Positions 6,913 through 16,565 are shown, counted from the stretch's first letter. The stretch: 64,000 bases of DNA from Levilactobacillus namurensis DSM 19117 (GCF_001434785.1 NZ_AZDT01000001.1:1-64000), one strand, 5' to 3'. Made by a program: numbers and translations. Notes: generated by a model not told the origin, from the sequence alone.

Positions 6913-8763
6913 ATGGCGAAGATTCCTGAAGAAGTAATTGAAACGGTCCGGACGGCGACGAACATTGCGGATGTGGTCGGCCAGTACGTTCAATTAAAGA
7001 AATCTGGTAAGAACTTATTTGGCCTTTGTCCCTTCCATGAGGAACGGACCCCGTCATTTTCCGTTTCGGAAGATAAACAGATTTTTCACTGTTTTAGTTG
7101 TGGTCGGGGCGGCAACGTTTTTAAGTTCTTGATGGAACTGGAGCACGTTAGCTTTCCTGAAGCAGTGGTCAAGGTCGCTGACTTTAGTCACGTAGACCTG
7201 GACAGTGAGTATCGTCAAGATGCCAATGCACCAGCTGCGAATTCGAAGACGGGGCAGTTGATCGCGTTGCACGAGCAAGCTGCTAAGTTATATCACCATA
7301 TCCTGGTGAACACGGAGATGGGCCAACCAGCGCTGGATTACCTGCATAACCGGGGATTAACGGATGCGACGATTGAGACCTATCAATTGGGGTTTGCGCC
7401 GAGTCAGCGGTTATTGAAGCCGTTCTTTGATCAGCGGCAAGCCGACTATCAGCTCTTACGACAGAGTGGGTTGTTCATCGAAAACCAGCAGGGTGAACTC
7501 CGGGATCGCTTTACGGCGCGTGTCATGTTTCCGTTACGGAACGCGAGTGGGCACGTGGCGGCCTTTTCGGGGCGGGTGCTCCAAAAGCAAGAAGACCAAC
7601 CGAAATACTTGAATAGTCCAGAAACGGCGCTCTTTACCAAGAGTCGGTTGCTCTTTAACTTCGACCTAGCGCGCCCGGCAATCCGGGAAGCGGGCGAAGT
7701 GACGCTGTTCGAAGGATATATGGATGTGATTTCGGCCGCCCAAGCGGGGGTTTTAAACGGGATTGCGTCCATGGGAACCAGTCTGACCACGGAGCAGATT
7801 TATGCGATCGAGCGGACCACGGATCACCTGAATATTTGTTATGATGGTGATACGCCTGGTCAACGCGCAACGCAACGGGCCATTGGTCTCTTGCGCGAGC
7901 ATAGTCATCTGGCGTTAAGCGTGATTCAGCTACCGGAGGGGCAGGACCCCGATGAGTATCGGCGCGCACACGGGGACGAAGGTTTCCGGCAGGTGATGCA
8001 GAGCGCTAAAGAAACCCCGATTCGGTTTCAATTGCGGTATTTACGGCGGGACCGGGCACTGGAGACGGATAGTGAGCGCTTAGCGTACCTGAACGACGCA
8101 ATGCCGCTATTGGCACAGGTCAAAGAACCCGTTGCGTTGGACCTGTACTTGAATCAGTTGGCGACCGAGTTTCATCTGGATAAGGATGCCTTGGTGGCCC
8201 AGCTCAAGCAAGTCCGGCAACAAGCAGCGGCGCAAGTCGAGCGACACCGGTACCAGGAAACGGCGGCTTCGCGAACGCCGCCGACGGCTCCGAACGTCAC
8301 GGTGCGCCAGCAACGCCGACCGATGACCCGGCTAGAGCGGGCGGAACGTTACCTGCTTTATTGGTTATTGCACGACCGTAATGTGTGGGCGAAGGTGAGT
8401 TCGGTGCCCAATTTTTGTTTCGTGCATGACGATTATCAAGTGATTTATACCCTGGCCCAGGGTTATTTTCAAACGCATCAAGTTTACCAGAGCGCTCAGT
8501 TTACGGACTTTATCCAAGAGGAGCGGTTACAACAACTCGTGATCGAGTTGGAGACCACCATTTCCTTAGCGGCGGTCACCCCGCAGGAAATCGATGACTA
8601 TCTAACGGTCATCATGGATGAAGCCCCGTTGGATGCCAAGCTACGTGATAAAAAGCGGGCTTTGAGCGAAGCCACACGACTGGGTGACGCGGACCAGCAA
8701 CGGCAACTCGTGATTGAGATTGTGCAGCTGGAACAACAACGACAGGCGAACAAGCAAGTTTAG
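6913..8763 (+). CDS. dnaG: DNA primase
   Basis: Makes RNA primers on the lagging strand with the replicative helicase. The N-terminal CHC2 zinc-binding domain has C39, H42, C60 and C63. The TOPRIM core carries the metal-binding glutamate at E267 (EGYMD) and the acidic pair D311/D313 (YDGDTPG). The C-terminal third should bind the helicase. The frame is open back to an ATG at 6895, but AAGGGGG (6900-6906) fits the ATG at 6913 and the resulting start MAKIPEEV matches DnaG proteins. rpoD follows 16 bases later, as in the conserved macromolecular-synthesis operon. Confidence 0.95.
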   Translation: MAKIPEEVIETVRTATNIADVVGQYVQLKKSGKNLFGLCPFHEERTPSFSVSEDKQIFHCFSCGRGGNVFKFLMELEHVSFPEAVVKVADFSHVDLDSEYRQDANAPAANSKTGQLIALHEQAAKLYHHILVNTEMGQPALDYLHNRGLTDATIETYQLGFAPSQRLLKPFFDQRQADYQLLRQSGLFIENQQGELRDRFTARVMFPLRNASGHVAAFSGRVLQKQEDQPKYLNSPETALFTKSRLLFNFDLARPAIREAGEVTLFEGYMDVISAAQAGVLNGIASMGTSLTTEQIYAIERTTDHLNICYDGDTPGQRATQRAIGLLREHSHLALSVIQLPEGQDPDEYRRAHGDEGFRQVMQSAKETPIRFQLRYLRRDRALETDSERLAYLNDAMPLLAQVKEPVALDLYLNQLATEFHLDKDALVAQLKQVRQQAAAQVERHRYQETAASRTPPTAPNVTVRQQRRPMTRLERAERYLLYWLLHDRNVWAKVSSVPNFCFVHDDYQVIYTLAQGYFQTHQVYQSAQFTDFIQEERLQQLVIELETTISLAAVTPQEIDDYLTVIMDEAPLDAKLRDKKRALSEATRLGDADQQRQLVIEIVQLEQQRQANKQV

Positions 8764-8779
8764 TCTAGGGGGTATTTGA

Positions 8780-9904
8780 ATGGCAAAAAAGACCACGGAT
8801 CAACCAATGTTTGACCAAAAAGCTTACAACAAGACGGTGCGAGCCCTAATTAAGGACAAGAAAAAGGCCGGCAACATCTCGTACGATGAATTAACGGATA
8901 AAGTTGCTTCCCCGTACTCGCTGGATGCGAAGCAGATGGATAAGTTGTTAGAGACGATCTCGGATGCCGGGATCAGCGTGGTCGATGCTAAGGGTGAACC
9001 AGACCCACGGGCCGTAAAAGCCCAAAAGGCGGTTTCGAAGAAAGAATTAAAGGAAGCTTCCACGACTACCGGGGTCAAGATCAACGACCCAGTCCGGATG
9101 TACCTGAAGGAAATCGGGCGGGTCAACCTGTTAACGGCGGACGAAGAAGTGGCCTTAGCCTTGCGGATCGAAGAGGGCGACGAGGAAGCCAAGCAGGAAT
9201 TAGCAGAAGCTAACTTGCGGTTGGTGGTTTCCATCGCTAAGCGTTACGTTGGTCGGGGGATGCAATTCCTGGACCTGATTCAAGAAGGGAACATGGGTCT
9301 GATGAAGGCGGTCGAGAAATTCGATTACCGGAAAGGGTTCAAGTTCTCTACGTACGCCACTTGGTGGATTCGGCAAGCCATTACGCGGGCCATCGCGGAC
9401 CAAGCCCGGACGATTCGGATTCCGGTCCACATGGTCGAAACCATTAACAAGTTGATTCGGATTCAACGGCAATTACTCCAAGACTTAGGGCGGGAACCAA
9501 CGCCCGAAGAAATTGGGGCGGAAATGGATATGCCAACCGAAAAGGTTCGTGAGATCCTGAAGATTGCTCAAGAACCCGTTTCCTTGGAAACCCCAATTGG
9601 AGAAGAGGACGACTCACACCTGGGTGACTTCATTGAAGACCAGGATGCAACGAGTCCGGCTGACCATGCGGCTTATGAACTCTTAAAGGAACAGTTGGAA
9701 AGCGTGCTGGACACGTTGACCGACCGGGAAGAAAATGTTTTGCGGTTGCGGTTCGGCCTAGACGATGGTCGGACTCGGACGCTGGAAGAAGTCGGCAAGG
9801 TCTTCGGGGTTACCCGGGAACGGATTCGGCAAATCGAAGCCAAGGCCTTACGGAAGTTGCGGCACCCTTCACGGAGTAAGCAATTGAAAGACTTCTTGGA
9901 ATAG
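8780..9904 (+). CDS. rpoD: Primary sigma factor RpoD (SigA)
   Basis: 374 aa. Directs RNA polymerase to housekeeping promoters. A short region 1.1-like domain occupies roughly residues 10-75. Region 1.2 ([16 protein letters not shown]) and region 2 follow, the latter including [20 protein letters not shown] and the aromatic melting segment [15 protein letters not shown]. Region 3 covers about residues 215-290. Region 4 ends the protein with the helix-turn-helix [25 protein letters not shown] stands 7 bases before the ATG. A strong terminator follows, so the operon ends here rather than running on to trmK. Confidence 0.97.
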   Translation: MAKKTTDQPMFDQKAYNKTVRALIKDKKKAGNISYDELTDKVASPYSLDAKQMDKLLETISDAGISVVDAKGEPDPRAVKAQKAVSKKELKEASTTTGVKINDPVRMYLKEIGRVNLLTADEEVALALRIEEGDEEAKQELAEANLRLVVSIAKRYVGRGMQFLDLIQEGNMGLMKAVEKFDYRKGFKFSTYATWWIRQAITRAIADQARTIRIPVHMVETINKLIRIQRQLLQDLGREPTPEEIGAEMDMPTEKVREILKIAQEPVSLETPIGEEDDSHLGDFIEDQDATSPADHAAYELLKEQLESVLDTLTDREENVLRLRFGLDDGRTRTLEEVGKVFGVTRERIRQIEAKALRKLRHPSRSKQLKDFLE

Positions 9905-9919
9905 GATAAATGAACCCTG

Positions 9920-9953
9920 ACACGCATTGGCTATGGCTGATGCGTGTTTTTTT
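9920..9953 (+). terminator. Terminator of the dnaG-rpoD operon
   Basis: ACACGCAT (9920-9927) pairs with ATGCGTGT (9940-9947), followed by seven or more T. Confidence 0.92.
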
Positions 9954-10030
9954 GTCGTGACACTGATTAATCCGTAAAAAGCAGGCCATTTTTAGGAGGA
10001 CGCAAAAAACGTCAAAATTCATTCTAGGGG

Positions 10031-10059
10031 TTGACCAAAGGTGTAAGATTCGGTATACT
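10031..10059 (+). promoter_or_regulatory. Strong promoter of the YxeA-like gene
   Basis: -35 TTGACC (10031-10036), 17-base spacer, -10 TATACT (10054-10059). Confidence 0.85.
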
Positions 10060-10111
10060 TTCGTTACTCACTTAGTTAGTCGAGTAATTAACCGAATAGG
10101 GGAAATCAATC

Positions 10112-10516
10112 ATGAAAATTTTGGGGAAATTAATTTTAGGTATTGTGGTGTTGGGGAGCTTGATCGTGGGCGGGGCGGTGGTCGTTCCTAGTCTGACTAA
10201 GAACCGCCATTCCGAACTGGCCATGGCCGTCGACAACGTCAATCCGTTGGTGAAGACCGAAACGGTCTATGCTTCAACCACGGCGAAACCAGTCTCTTCG
10301 TTTATTGGTGGGGCGGGTGAGAAGGAATACCGCTACCAGCTAGTGACGTATACGGCTAAGGGGGATGCGCGCACACTGGCGTTCGAGTCCCAGTGGCGCC
10401 TCAAACCACATTGTTACTTAGCGATTACCACTAAGGGACAGAATGTGGAATCGTGGGAACGTGTGGCGACACAAAAGGTCCCGGCCAGTGTCCGTGAGAA
10501 TTTAGTGATGAGTTAG
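10112..10516 (+). CDS. YxeA-like (DUF1093) membrane-anchored small protein
   Basis: 134 aa. One hydrophobic N-terminal segment (about residues 6-28) acts as a signal or anchor, and the remaining ~105 residues face outward. The pattern of a short anchor, then EYRYQLVTYTAKGDARTLAFES, CYLAITTK and a final VPASVRENL is what I know from YxeA/DUF1093 proteins of lactic acid bacteria, whose role is unknown. It has its own strong promoter and terminator, so it is a single-gene unit inserted between rpoD and trmK. The family assignment is moderate because the proteins are short and divergent. Confidence 0.65.
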   Translation: MKILGKLILGIVVLGSLIVGGAVVVPSLTKNRHSELAMAVDNVNPLVKTETVYASTTAKPVSSFIGGAGEKEYRYQLVTYTAKGDARTLAFESQWRLKPHCYLAITTKGQNVESWERVATQKVPASVRENLVMS

Positions 10517-10532
10517 CTTGGTTTAACTGGAG

Positions 10533-10567
10533 AGGCCCCATTGGCAAACGATGCCAATGGGGCCTTT
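10533..10567 (+). terminator. Terminator after the YxeA-like gene
   Basis: AGGCCCCATTGGCA (10533-10546) pairs perfectly with TGCCAATGGGGCCT (10552-10565), followed by TT. Confidence 0.88.
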
Positions 10568-10646
10568 ATTGATGGAGAATGGTTTGGTAGAAACCGTTTA
10601 CATAAAAAATCAATCCGATTCGAGTTAGTTTATTAGGGGTAAAGTA

Positions 10647-10674
10647 TTGAAAAATTCATTAAAGGGGATATAAT
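10647..10674 (+). promoter_or_regulatory. Promoter of the Rrf2-MMPL operon
   Basis: -35 TTGAAA (10647-10652), 16-base spacer, -10 TATAAT (10669-10674). Confidence 0.75.
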
Positions 10675-10719
10675 GTATCTCGTTTAAGATTTTCATAACG
10701 GGAAAGGGGAAGGCAGATC

Positions 10720-11226
10720 GTGAAAGCGAAGCCCAGTTTAGAACAAGCGTTATGTATCGTGGCCTTACTTGGTATCCAGGACCGTAATCGCCCTTTGCAA
10801 AGTCGTTTGGTGGCAGAGCGGCTGGATATCTCGACTAGCTACTTGAAAAAAATCGTGCAGCATTTGGCCGTCGCCAAAATTGTCCGAACGGTTCCTGGCC
10901 GGGACGGGGGCATCGTCTTAACGCGTGATCCCCATGAGATTACCTTGTTAGACGTTTTTGACGCGATTGAGGGTCACCAACCCTTCGTCAAGAACACCGG
11001 ATTAGTCAATAAGGTCTTTGGCTTAAAACGTAAGCAGGCGTTCGTAGCAACTTACGGATTGAAAGATTTCAAGGACCAGCAACCGGTGGCTAACGTCATG
11101 GCCGTCTTCCATCAGGCTGAAGCCCAGTACCGACGGCAATTAGCGACATTGACGATTGGGGCAGTCCTACCGATGGATGGCACGCAAGCCTTACAGTTGG
11201 ACTGGACCAAGTGGCTGACGCGTTAG
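10720..11226 (+). CDS. Rrf2-type transcriptional regulator
   Basis: 168 aa, GTG start behind GGAAGG. The N-terminal winged helix-turn-helix covers about residues 1-80, with SRLVAERLDISTSYLKKIVQ as the recognition region and PGRDGGIVLTRDP as the wing. ITLLDVFDAIEG is the usual Rrf2 dimerisation start. Classical Rrf2 proteins such as IscR and NsrR hold an iron-sulfur cluster through three cysteines around residues 90-105. Here the only cysteine is near residue 12, so it should be cluster-free. It lies 49 bases before the MMPL gene, probably in one operon, and likely controls it. The effector is unknown. Confidence 0.82.
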   Translation: MKAKPSLEQALCIVALLGIQDRNRPLQSRLVAERLDISTSYLKKIVQHLAVAKIVRTVPGRDGGIVLTRDPHEITLLDVFDAIEGHQPFVKNTGLVNKVFGLKRKQAFVATYGLKDFKDQQPVANVMAVFHQAEAQYRRQLATLTIGAVLPMDGTQALQLDWTKWLTR

Positions 11227-11275
11227 GCTTTTTTAATGAGAGAGAAAGAAAAATTTAAGGAGGTAGTAAACAATC

Positions 11276-14200
11276 ATGCGATGGATGAATAAGCATTACA
11301 TCTGGAACGTGATCGGCTGGCTGGTGATCGTTATGCTAGCTGTGATCACGATTCCGAACATGAGCAAGTTAGTGGCAGATAAGGGCCAGATTACGGTTCC
11401 CAGCAATTATCAAAGTACCCGGGCCACCAATATGCAGAAACAATGGGGCCGTTCGCAGCGGGGCACCACGGCGGTGGTCGTGGTCTTCAACAACGGCGAT
11501 TCGGCACTGACCCAGACGCAAAATGAGCACATCGACCAAACGGTCCAACGGATCAAGAACCATGCGGACCAGTACCAGATTCGGTCGATCACGGCAGCGA
11601 GTGATAGTTCGACCGCCGCTTCCCAGCTGATCTCAAAGGATAAGAGTACCCAACTACTCCAGCTGAACGTTCATCAGACGTCGCGTCATTCGATTACGAA
11701 GATTCGTTCGCAGATCACCCAATTGGCTAAGACTTCTGGGGTAACGACCTACGTCACTGGGGCGGACGTCTTGAATCAAGACTTTTCCGATGCTACCCAA
11801 GCGGGGGTTCAAAAGACGGAAATTATTGCGGCCATCTTTATTTTCTTGGTCCTGTGGTTCGTCTTCCGGTCACCAGTTACACCGCTGTTCTCGCTTTTGA
11901 CGGTGGCAGTATCGGTCATTACGTCCGTCTCGGTGGTCGCTAACCTAGTTGACCGCTTCAACTTTCCGTTCTCCAACTTCACCGAAGTGTTTATTGTGAT
12001 TGTGTTGTTTGGGATCGGGACGGACTACAACATCCTCCTATATAACGAGTTTCGTGAGCGGCTGGCAAACGGTAAAGACCGGTATACGGCCACCCGGGAA
12101 GCTATTCGCATCGGGGGGCGGACGGTCCTGTACTCCGGCTTATCCGTTTTAATTGGGATGAGTGTCTTAGGCTTTGCCAACTTCTCCCTGTACCGTTCGG
12201 CGGTAGGTATCGCCGTGGGGGTCGTGGTTCTGTTAGCCGTTCTATTAACCTTGAACCCCTTCTTTATGGCCATCTGCGGACCGCACATGTTCTGGCCAGT
12301 CAAGAAGTTCCAGGGTGAAGGCGATAGTCGTCTCTGGCACGGGATGGCCAAGCACGCGATGATTCGGCCCGTGATCACGTTGATTATCACGGGAATCATC
12401 TTCATTCCACTGGCCTTAACGTCGCACGGGACGTTGGATTACGATAACTTGGTCGAAATCGGGGATAATGTTCCCGCCAAGCAAGGGTTCAAGGTCGTTC
12501 AAAAGCACTTCTCCAAGGGGACGGCGGAACCGACGACCATTTACATTCAAAGCAATCATAAGTTAGACAATGAAAAGTCCTTGATGCTGATTGACCGGTT
12601 GACGAAACAACTGCAGCAATCTGACGGGGTCAAAACAGTCGCTTCCGCAACTCAACCAGGCGGCAAGGCCATTAAGGCGTTGTACGTACGTAACCAGATG
12701 AGTACGGTCACGGGCGGCCTGGTCAAGGCTCAGCAAGGGGTCAATAAGATTAACAAGGGACTTAAGTCGGCCCATAGTCAATTAGCCAGTCAAAACGTTT
12801 CCGGCGCAGTTTCCGGGGCTAATAAATTGGCGAGTGGGGCTTCTCAAGTCAGTTCTGGGGCCAACAAACTGAATAATGGGACCCAAAAGGTAGCCAGTGG
12901 GGCCTCTCAAGTCAGCTCAGGGGCCGGCAAGCTGAATAGTGGTAGTCAATCCCTATCTAGTGGTGCTGAAAGCCTGAGTGACGGGACCCAGACCCTGCAA
13001 AGCGGGATCAGTCAGGTCACGGCCGGCTTGAACCAGTTAAACACCAAGGTGTCCTCGGCTTCGGGGGGCAAGCAAGCCGCTGAATTGGCGCAACTAGAAG
13101 CTGCCTTGCCGCAGTTAAATGCCGCCATCCAGCAGTTGAACACCCAAGTTGCCGGGAGCTCAACGGGCAGTGCCAGTGGCGTCACGAGTTCCTTGACCAC
13201 CATTGGGAACCAGACCAAGGACATCGCAACGCAATTGCAAAACATTAAGAACTCTGTAGGAACGGTCAACTCGGTCTCCATGTCCGAAGTTGAAGCAGCC
13301 TTCACTTCTGCGGGCGCACCGCTATCTGCGGCACAAAAGCAGGTCATGTCCGGTGTCTTGGCCAAGCAAACGGCGGCACAAAAGCAATTGACGTCGACGC
13401 TGAATAGCTCACTGGCTAAGATTGGCAGTGACGCTTCCGCCATCGGTAACGCCGATAAGACGGTCGCCAGCCAGTTGCAGAGTCTTCAAAGCTCGACCAG
13501 TACCTTACAAACGGCAGTGGCAACGTTGGCGCAAAAGGCCAACGTGGTCTTACCAGGGGCGGCGACCGCCTTGCAAGCGGCTAGCTCCCAATCCAGCCAG
13601 TTATCGAGTGCAACGGGACAATTATCGTCCGCAATGAACACGATCAATGGTCGGATTCCACAGCTGGTCACTGGCGCGAGCGTCTTGGCGGCTGGTACCA
13701 ACAAGTTAGCATCTAGCACCGGGCAATTAGCCTCGGGGGCTAGTCAGGTCGCCAGCGGGTCAAACCAATTAGCTGCAAGTACCGGTCAACTGGCCTCAGG
13801 GGCTCGCCAAGTGGCCAGTGGTAACCAGACCATGGCCACCCAGCTTGCCGCTACCAGCAAACAGTTGGCAGCCTTGAAGTCCGGCCTGGGCACGGCCACG
13901 AACGGTCTCTCCAGTGTTTCGACTGGGATGGGGTCCGCCAACGGATACCTCAAGGGCTTGCAAAAGTCTGCGGCAGCCAAGACCTTCTACATCCCGTCTA
14001 AGCAGCTACACAGTGCTAGTTTCGCACCAGCGCTGAAGACCTATCTGTCGCCGAACAAGAAGCTGACCAAGTTGACGGTGGTCTTGGATGATGATCCAAG
14101 CTCCGCTGCGGCGATGGCTCGGCTACCGAAGCTTGAGAAGGTCGTTAGTGGCTCCCTTAAGGGGACTAGCTTGGGGAATGCCCAAGTCGCCTTTGGGGGC

Positions 14201-14800
14201 AACACGTCACAGACCAACGATATTAACGAGATGGCTTCCGGGGACTTCACCCGGACCGTGATCATCATGTTAGCCGGCATCTTTATTGCGCTGATGGTGG
14301 TCACCCGTTCGCTGGTTCAACCAATCGTGATCGAGGGTATCCTGGTCGTGGCTTACTCTGGGGCCCTGACGCTGGTTCACTGGTTAGTGAAGCCCGTATT
14401 GGGAACCGACATGTTGACTTGGAACACGCCGTTCTTTACTTTCGTGATGTTGATCTCCTTAGGGGTCGATTACTCGATCTTCCTGATGCGGAAGTACCGG
14501 GAGTACCTCCACGAACCGGGGGCAACTAGCGACAAGATGTTGCAGGCCGCTACGGTGATCGGAACGGTGGTCATCTCGGCTGGAATCATCTTAAGCGGGA
14601 CGTTTGCGGCGTTGATGCCGTCGGGTGTCATGACGTTGATTCAGATTGCGTTAGCCGTCATCTTGGGGATCGTCTTATTGATCATCCTGTTACCAATTGT
14701 GATGCCGGCCGTGATGAAGATCACGTACCCGTATCCGTACTCTGGGATGGCCCGGAATGCGGACGAACAACGAACGCCTAAGCATTCTCGCGAAGAATAA
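11276..14800 (+). CDS. MMPL/RND-type membrane protein with heptad-repeat extracellular domain
   Basis: 1174 aa. The N-terminal membrane anchor (about residues 9-30) is followed by an outward domain, then a bundle of five or so helices with the RND-type segment GIGTDYNILLYNEFRERL. After a sixth helix (about 370-390) comes a very large outward region, about residues 400-980. It includes tens of copies of an XXXLXXG-type heptad such as SGASQVSSGANKLNNG. The second helix bundle (about 985-1150) contains SLGVDYSIFLMRKYREYL. The family exports lipids or other hydrophobic compounds by proton flow. Cargo is unknown. AAGGAGG precedes the ATG. Regulation is probably by the adjacent Rrf2 protein. Confidence 0.85.
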   Translation: MRWMNKHYIWNVIGWLVIVMLAVITIPNMSKLVADKGQITVPSNYQSTRATNMQKQWGRSQRGTTAVVVVFNNGDSALTQTQNEHIDQTVQRIKNHADQYQIRSITAASDSSTAASQLISKDKSTQLLQLNVHQTSRHSITKIRSQITQLAKTSGVTTYVTGADVLNQDFSDATQAGVQKTEIIAAIFIFLVLWFVFRSPVTPLFSLLTVAVSVITSVSVVANLVDRFNFPFSNFTEVFIVIVLFGIGTDYNILLYNEFRERLANGKDRYTATREAIRIGGRTVLYSGLSVLIGMSVLGFANFSLYRSAVGIAVGVVVLLAVLLTLNPFFMAICGPHMFWPVKKFQGEGDSRLWHGMAKHAMIRPVITLIITGIIFIPLALTSHGTLDYDNLVEIGDNVPAKQGFKVVQKHFSKGTAEPTTIYIQSNHKLDNEKSLMLIDRLTKQLQQSDGVKTVASATQPGGKAIKALYVRNQMSTVTGGLVKAQQGVNKINKGLKSAHSQLASQNVSGAVSGANKLASGASQVSSGANKLNNGTQKVASGASQVSSGAGKLNSGSQSLSSGAESLSDGTQTLQSGISQVTAGLNQLNTKVSSASGGKQAAELAQLEAALPQLNAAIQQLNTQVAGSSTGSASGVTSSLTTIGNQTKDIATQLQNIKNSVGTVNSVSMSEVEAAFTSAGAPLSAAQKQVMSGVLAKQTAAQKQLTSTLNSSLAKIGSDASAIGNADKTVASQLQSLQSSTSTLQTAVATLAQKANVVLPGAATALQAASSQSSQLSSATGQLSSAMNTINGRIPQLVTGASVLAAGTNKLASSTGQLASGASQVASGSNQLAASTGQLASGARQVASGNQTMATQLAATSKQLAALKSGLGTATNGLSSVSTGMGSANGYLKGLQKSAAAKTFYIPSKQLHSASFAPALKTYLSPNKKLTKLTVVLDDDPSSAAAMARLPKLEKVVSGSLKGTSLGNAQVAFGGNTSQTNDINEMASGDFTRTVIIMLAGIFIALMVVTRSLVQPIVIEGILVVAYSGALTLVHWLVKPVLGTDMLTWNTPFFTFVMLISLGVDYSIFLMRKYREYLHEPGATSDKMLQAATVIGTVVISAGIILSGTFAALMPSGVMTLIQIALAVILGIVLLIILLPIVMPAVMKITYPYPYSGMARNADEQRTPKHSREE

Positions 14801-14829
14801 GTTAGGATATGCGTCATCGGTGATAAAAG

Positions 14830-14870
14830 ATGGGGCGTCTAGGAAGCAATTTTCTAGGCGTCCCATTTTT
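14830..14870 (+). terminator. Terminator after the MMPL gene
   Basis: ATGGGGCGTCTAG pairs with CTAGGCGTCCCAT with two G-U pairs, followed by TTTT. Confidence 0.87.
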
Positions 14871-14964
14871 GTTGCCCCACGATCTAGCTGCGCTCCGGCG
14901 TAGGGCTGGCGAGAATCTGCGGGCCGTTAGCTGGTTGGCGCTATCTAAATCGCGACGACTAGCT

Positions 14965-14970
14965 TATACT
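14965..14970 (+). promoter_or_regulatory. -10 box upstream of trmK
   Basis: TATACT lies 38 bases before the trmK start. A clear -35 at normal spacing is not seen; TTGGCG at 14935 is too far away. Confidence 0.4.
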
Positions 14971-15007
14971 AAGAGTAATCAGTTTTTACCAGAAAGGATG
15001 TTCAGAC

Positions 15008-15715
15008 ATGGACGCAGATCACTTATCACAACGGCTGGCTACGGTCGCCGACTATATTCCTCAAGGAAGCCGGTTGGCGGACATTGGCACGGATCACGCC
15101 TACCTGCCGGTCAACTTACTCAAACGCGGCATTATTACTGGTGGGGTCGCCGGCGAGGTCGTCCGGGGGCCCTTTGAAAATGCCCAACGCGAGATTGCCC
15201 GTGAAGGGTTTAGTGATCAATTGACAGCACGGTTGGCCAACGGGTTACGGGCCATTGAACCGACCGATCAGATTGACACGGTTGCCATCGCTGGGATGGG
15301 CGGGGCGCTGATCACCCAGATCTTAACGCAGGATTTTGACCGGTTGGCGGGTGTCCGGCGGTTGGTCCTCCAACCCAACGTGGGGGCGATGCAGGTCCGG
15401 CAGTTCCTGATGACCCACGGCTTCCAGTTGCAGGCCGAGCAGATTCTTAGCGAAGACGGCCACATCTACGAAGTCTTAGTCGCGGACCGATCCGACCACC
15501 CCCAAACGTACACGGAAGAACAGCTGCGCTTCGGTCCTTACCTATTGGCGGCGCCAAACGCGGCTTTCGTGACGAAATGGCGGCACGAAGCACAACGGAC
15601 CCGGGAGGTCTTACAACAAGTCCAAGCGGCCAAGACGGTACCGACAGAGAAGGTTGCGGCGTTGCAGGCGGAATTGGCACAGATTGAGGAGGTCTTAGAA
15701 CGTGTTAGCGCGTGA
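15008..15715 (+). CDS. trmK: tRNA (adenine-22-N1)-methyltransferase
   Basis: 235 aa. Methylates N1 of adenine 22 in the tRNA D-arm using S-adenosylmethionine. The Rossmann-type methyltransferase motif ADIGTDHAYLP is at residues 24-34, and TVAIAGMGGALI near residue 95 is the family's second signature. The C-terminal ~80 residues form the helical coiled-coil part typical of TrmK. AAAGGA precedes the ATG. Its last codons overlap the start of the Nif3-like gene by 14 bases, as in Bacillus (yqfN-yqfO). In Bacillus this pair is close to rpoD; here a 5-kb insertion separates them. Confidence 0.9.
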   Translation: MDADHLSQRLATVADYIPQGSRLADIGTDHAYLPVNLLKRGIITGGVAGEVVRGPFENAQREIAREGFSDQLTARLANGLRAIEPTDQIDTVAIAGMGGALITQILTQDFDRLAGVRRLVLQPNVGAMQVRQFLMTHGFQLQAEQILSEDGHIYEVLVADRSDHPQTYTEEQLRFGPYLLAAPNAAFVTKWRHEAQRTREVLQQVQAAKTVPTEKVAALQAELAQIEEVLERVSA

Positions 15716-16508
15716 GTTTGTTGAACGATTCGAACGGTTTGCCCCTAAGGAATGGGCCGAGCCCTGGGATGTCCCGGGCCTGCAGTTAGGCGATTTAGAG
15801 GCACCGATTCACAAAATCTTAGTGGTTCTAGACGTCCGGCCAGAGACGGTCCAAGAGGCTATCGATGTGGGCGCCGACTTTATCTTCGCCCATCATCCGG
15901 CCATGTTCCATCCGGCCAAGAATCTGGACTTGAGTAATCCCCAAAACCGGATGTACGCGACCATTCTAGCCCACCACCTGACGGTTTACGCGGCCCACAC
16001 GAACCTGGACAGTGCGCCAGGGGGCATGAACGATTGGCTGGCAGCGGCCCTAGGCTTGCAAGATTGTCAGGGGCTAGTGCCCAGTAACGGCCCAGCGACG
16101 ACTGCGGACGTGACCATGGGACGGATTGGTAACTTAGCAACGCCCACGACGGTTCAGGCGTTCGCCCAGCACTGTAAGCAGGTCTTTCATGTGCGGGGAC
16201 TGCGGCTGATCAGTCAGACGCCCCAGGCACCGGTCCAGCGCGTCGCCGTATTGGGTGGCAGCGGTAGCGAGTTTTACACCGCGGCCGTGGCACAGGGCGC
16301 CGACGTCTACGTCACCGGGGATGTTTCCTACCATCCGGCCCAAGACATGTTAGCGGCGGGACTTAGCGTCGTGGATCCGGGACACCACATTGAAAGTATC
16401 TGTCAGGTTGAACTGACTCGTTTGTTTACTACGTGGGCGACCGAAAACGATTGGCCGGTGGCGGTTCAGGCATCAACGTTGAACACTGACCCGTTTACTT
16501 TTCTTTAG
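15702..16508 (+). CDS. Nif3-like dinuclear metal centre protein (YqfO type)
   Basis: 268 aa. GTG start with AGGAGG inside the end of trmK, so the two are translationally coupled. Nif3 proteins form hexameric rings with two metal ions bound by histidines and acidic residues; FAHHPAMF (H64, H65), AHTNLDSAPGG and the late VDPGHHIES are visible ligand motifs. The short length means it lacks the extra PII-like insert found in longer Bacillus homologues. Biochemical role is unsettled, with suggested links to GTP cyclohydrolase I or metal handling. Confidence 0.87.
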   Translation: MLAREFVERFERFAPKEWAEPWDVPGLQLGDLEAPIHKILVVLDVRPETVQEAIDVGADFIFAHHPAMFHPAKNLDLSNPQNRMYATILAHHLTVYAAHTNLDSAPGGMNDWLAAALGLQDCQGLVPSNGPATTADVTMGRIGNLATPTTVQAFAQHCKQVFHVRGLRLISQTPQAPVQRVAVLGGSGSEFYTAAVAQGADVYVTGDVSYHPAQDMLAAGLSVVDPGHHIESICQVELTRLFTTWATENDWPVAVQASTLNTDPFTFL

Positions 16509-16565
16509 TTTGGAAAACGCGTAAACTAACTTTGAAACTTAAACTTAATTGAGGAGTGATTTGTT

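Noticed and set aside
12563-14304. Several long minus-strand open frames inside the MMPL gene
   Set aside because: They mirror the repetitive heptad coding sequence, have no ribosome binding sites and overlap a clearly real gene.
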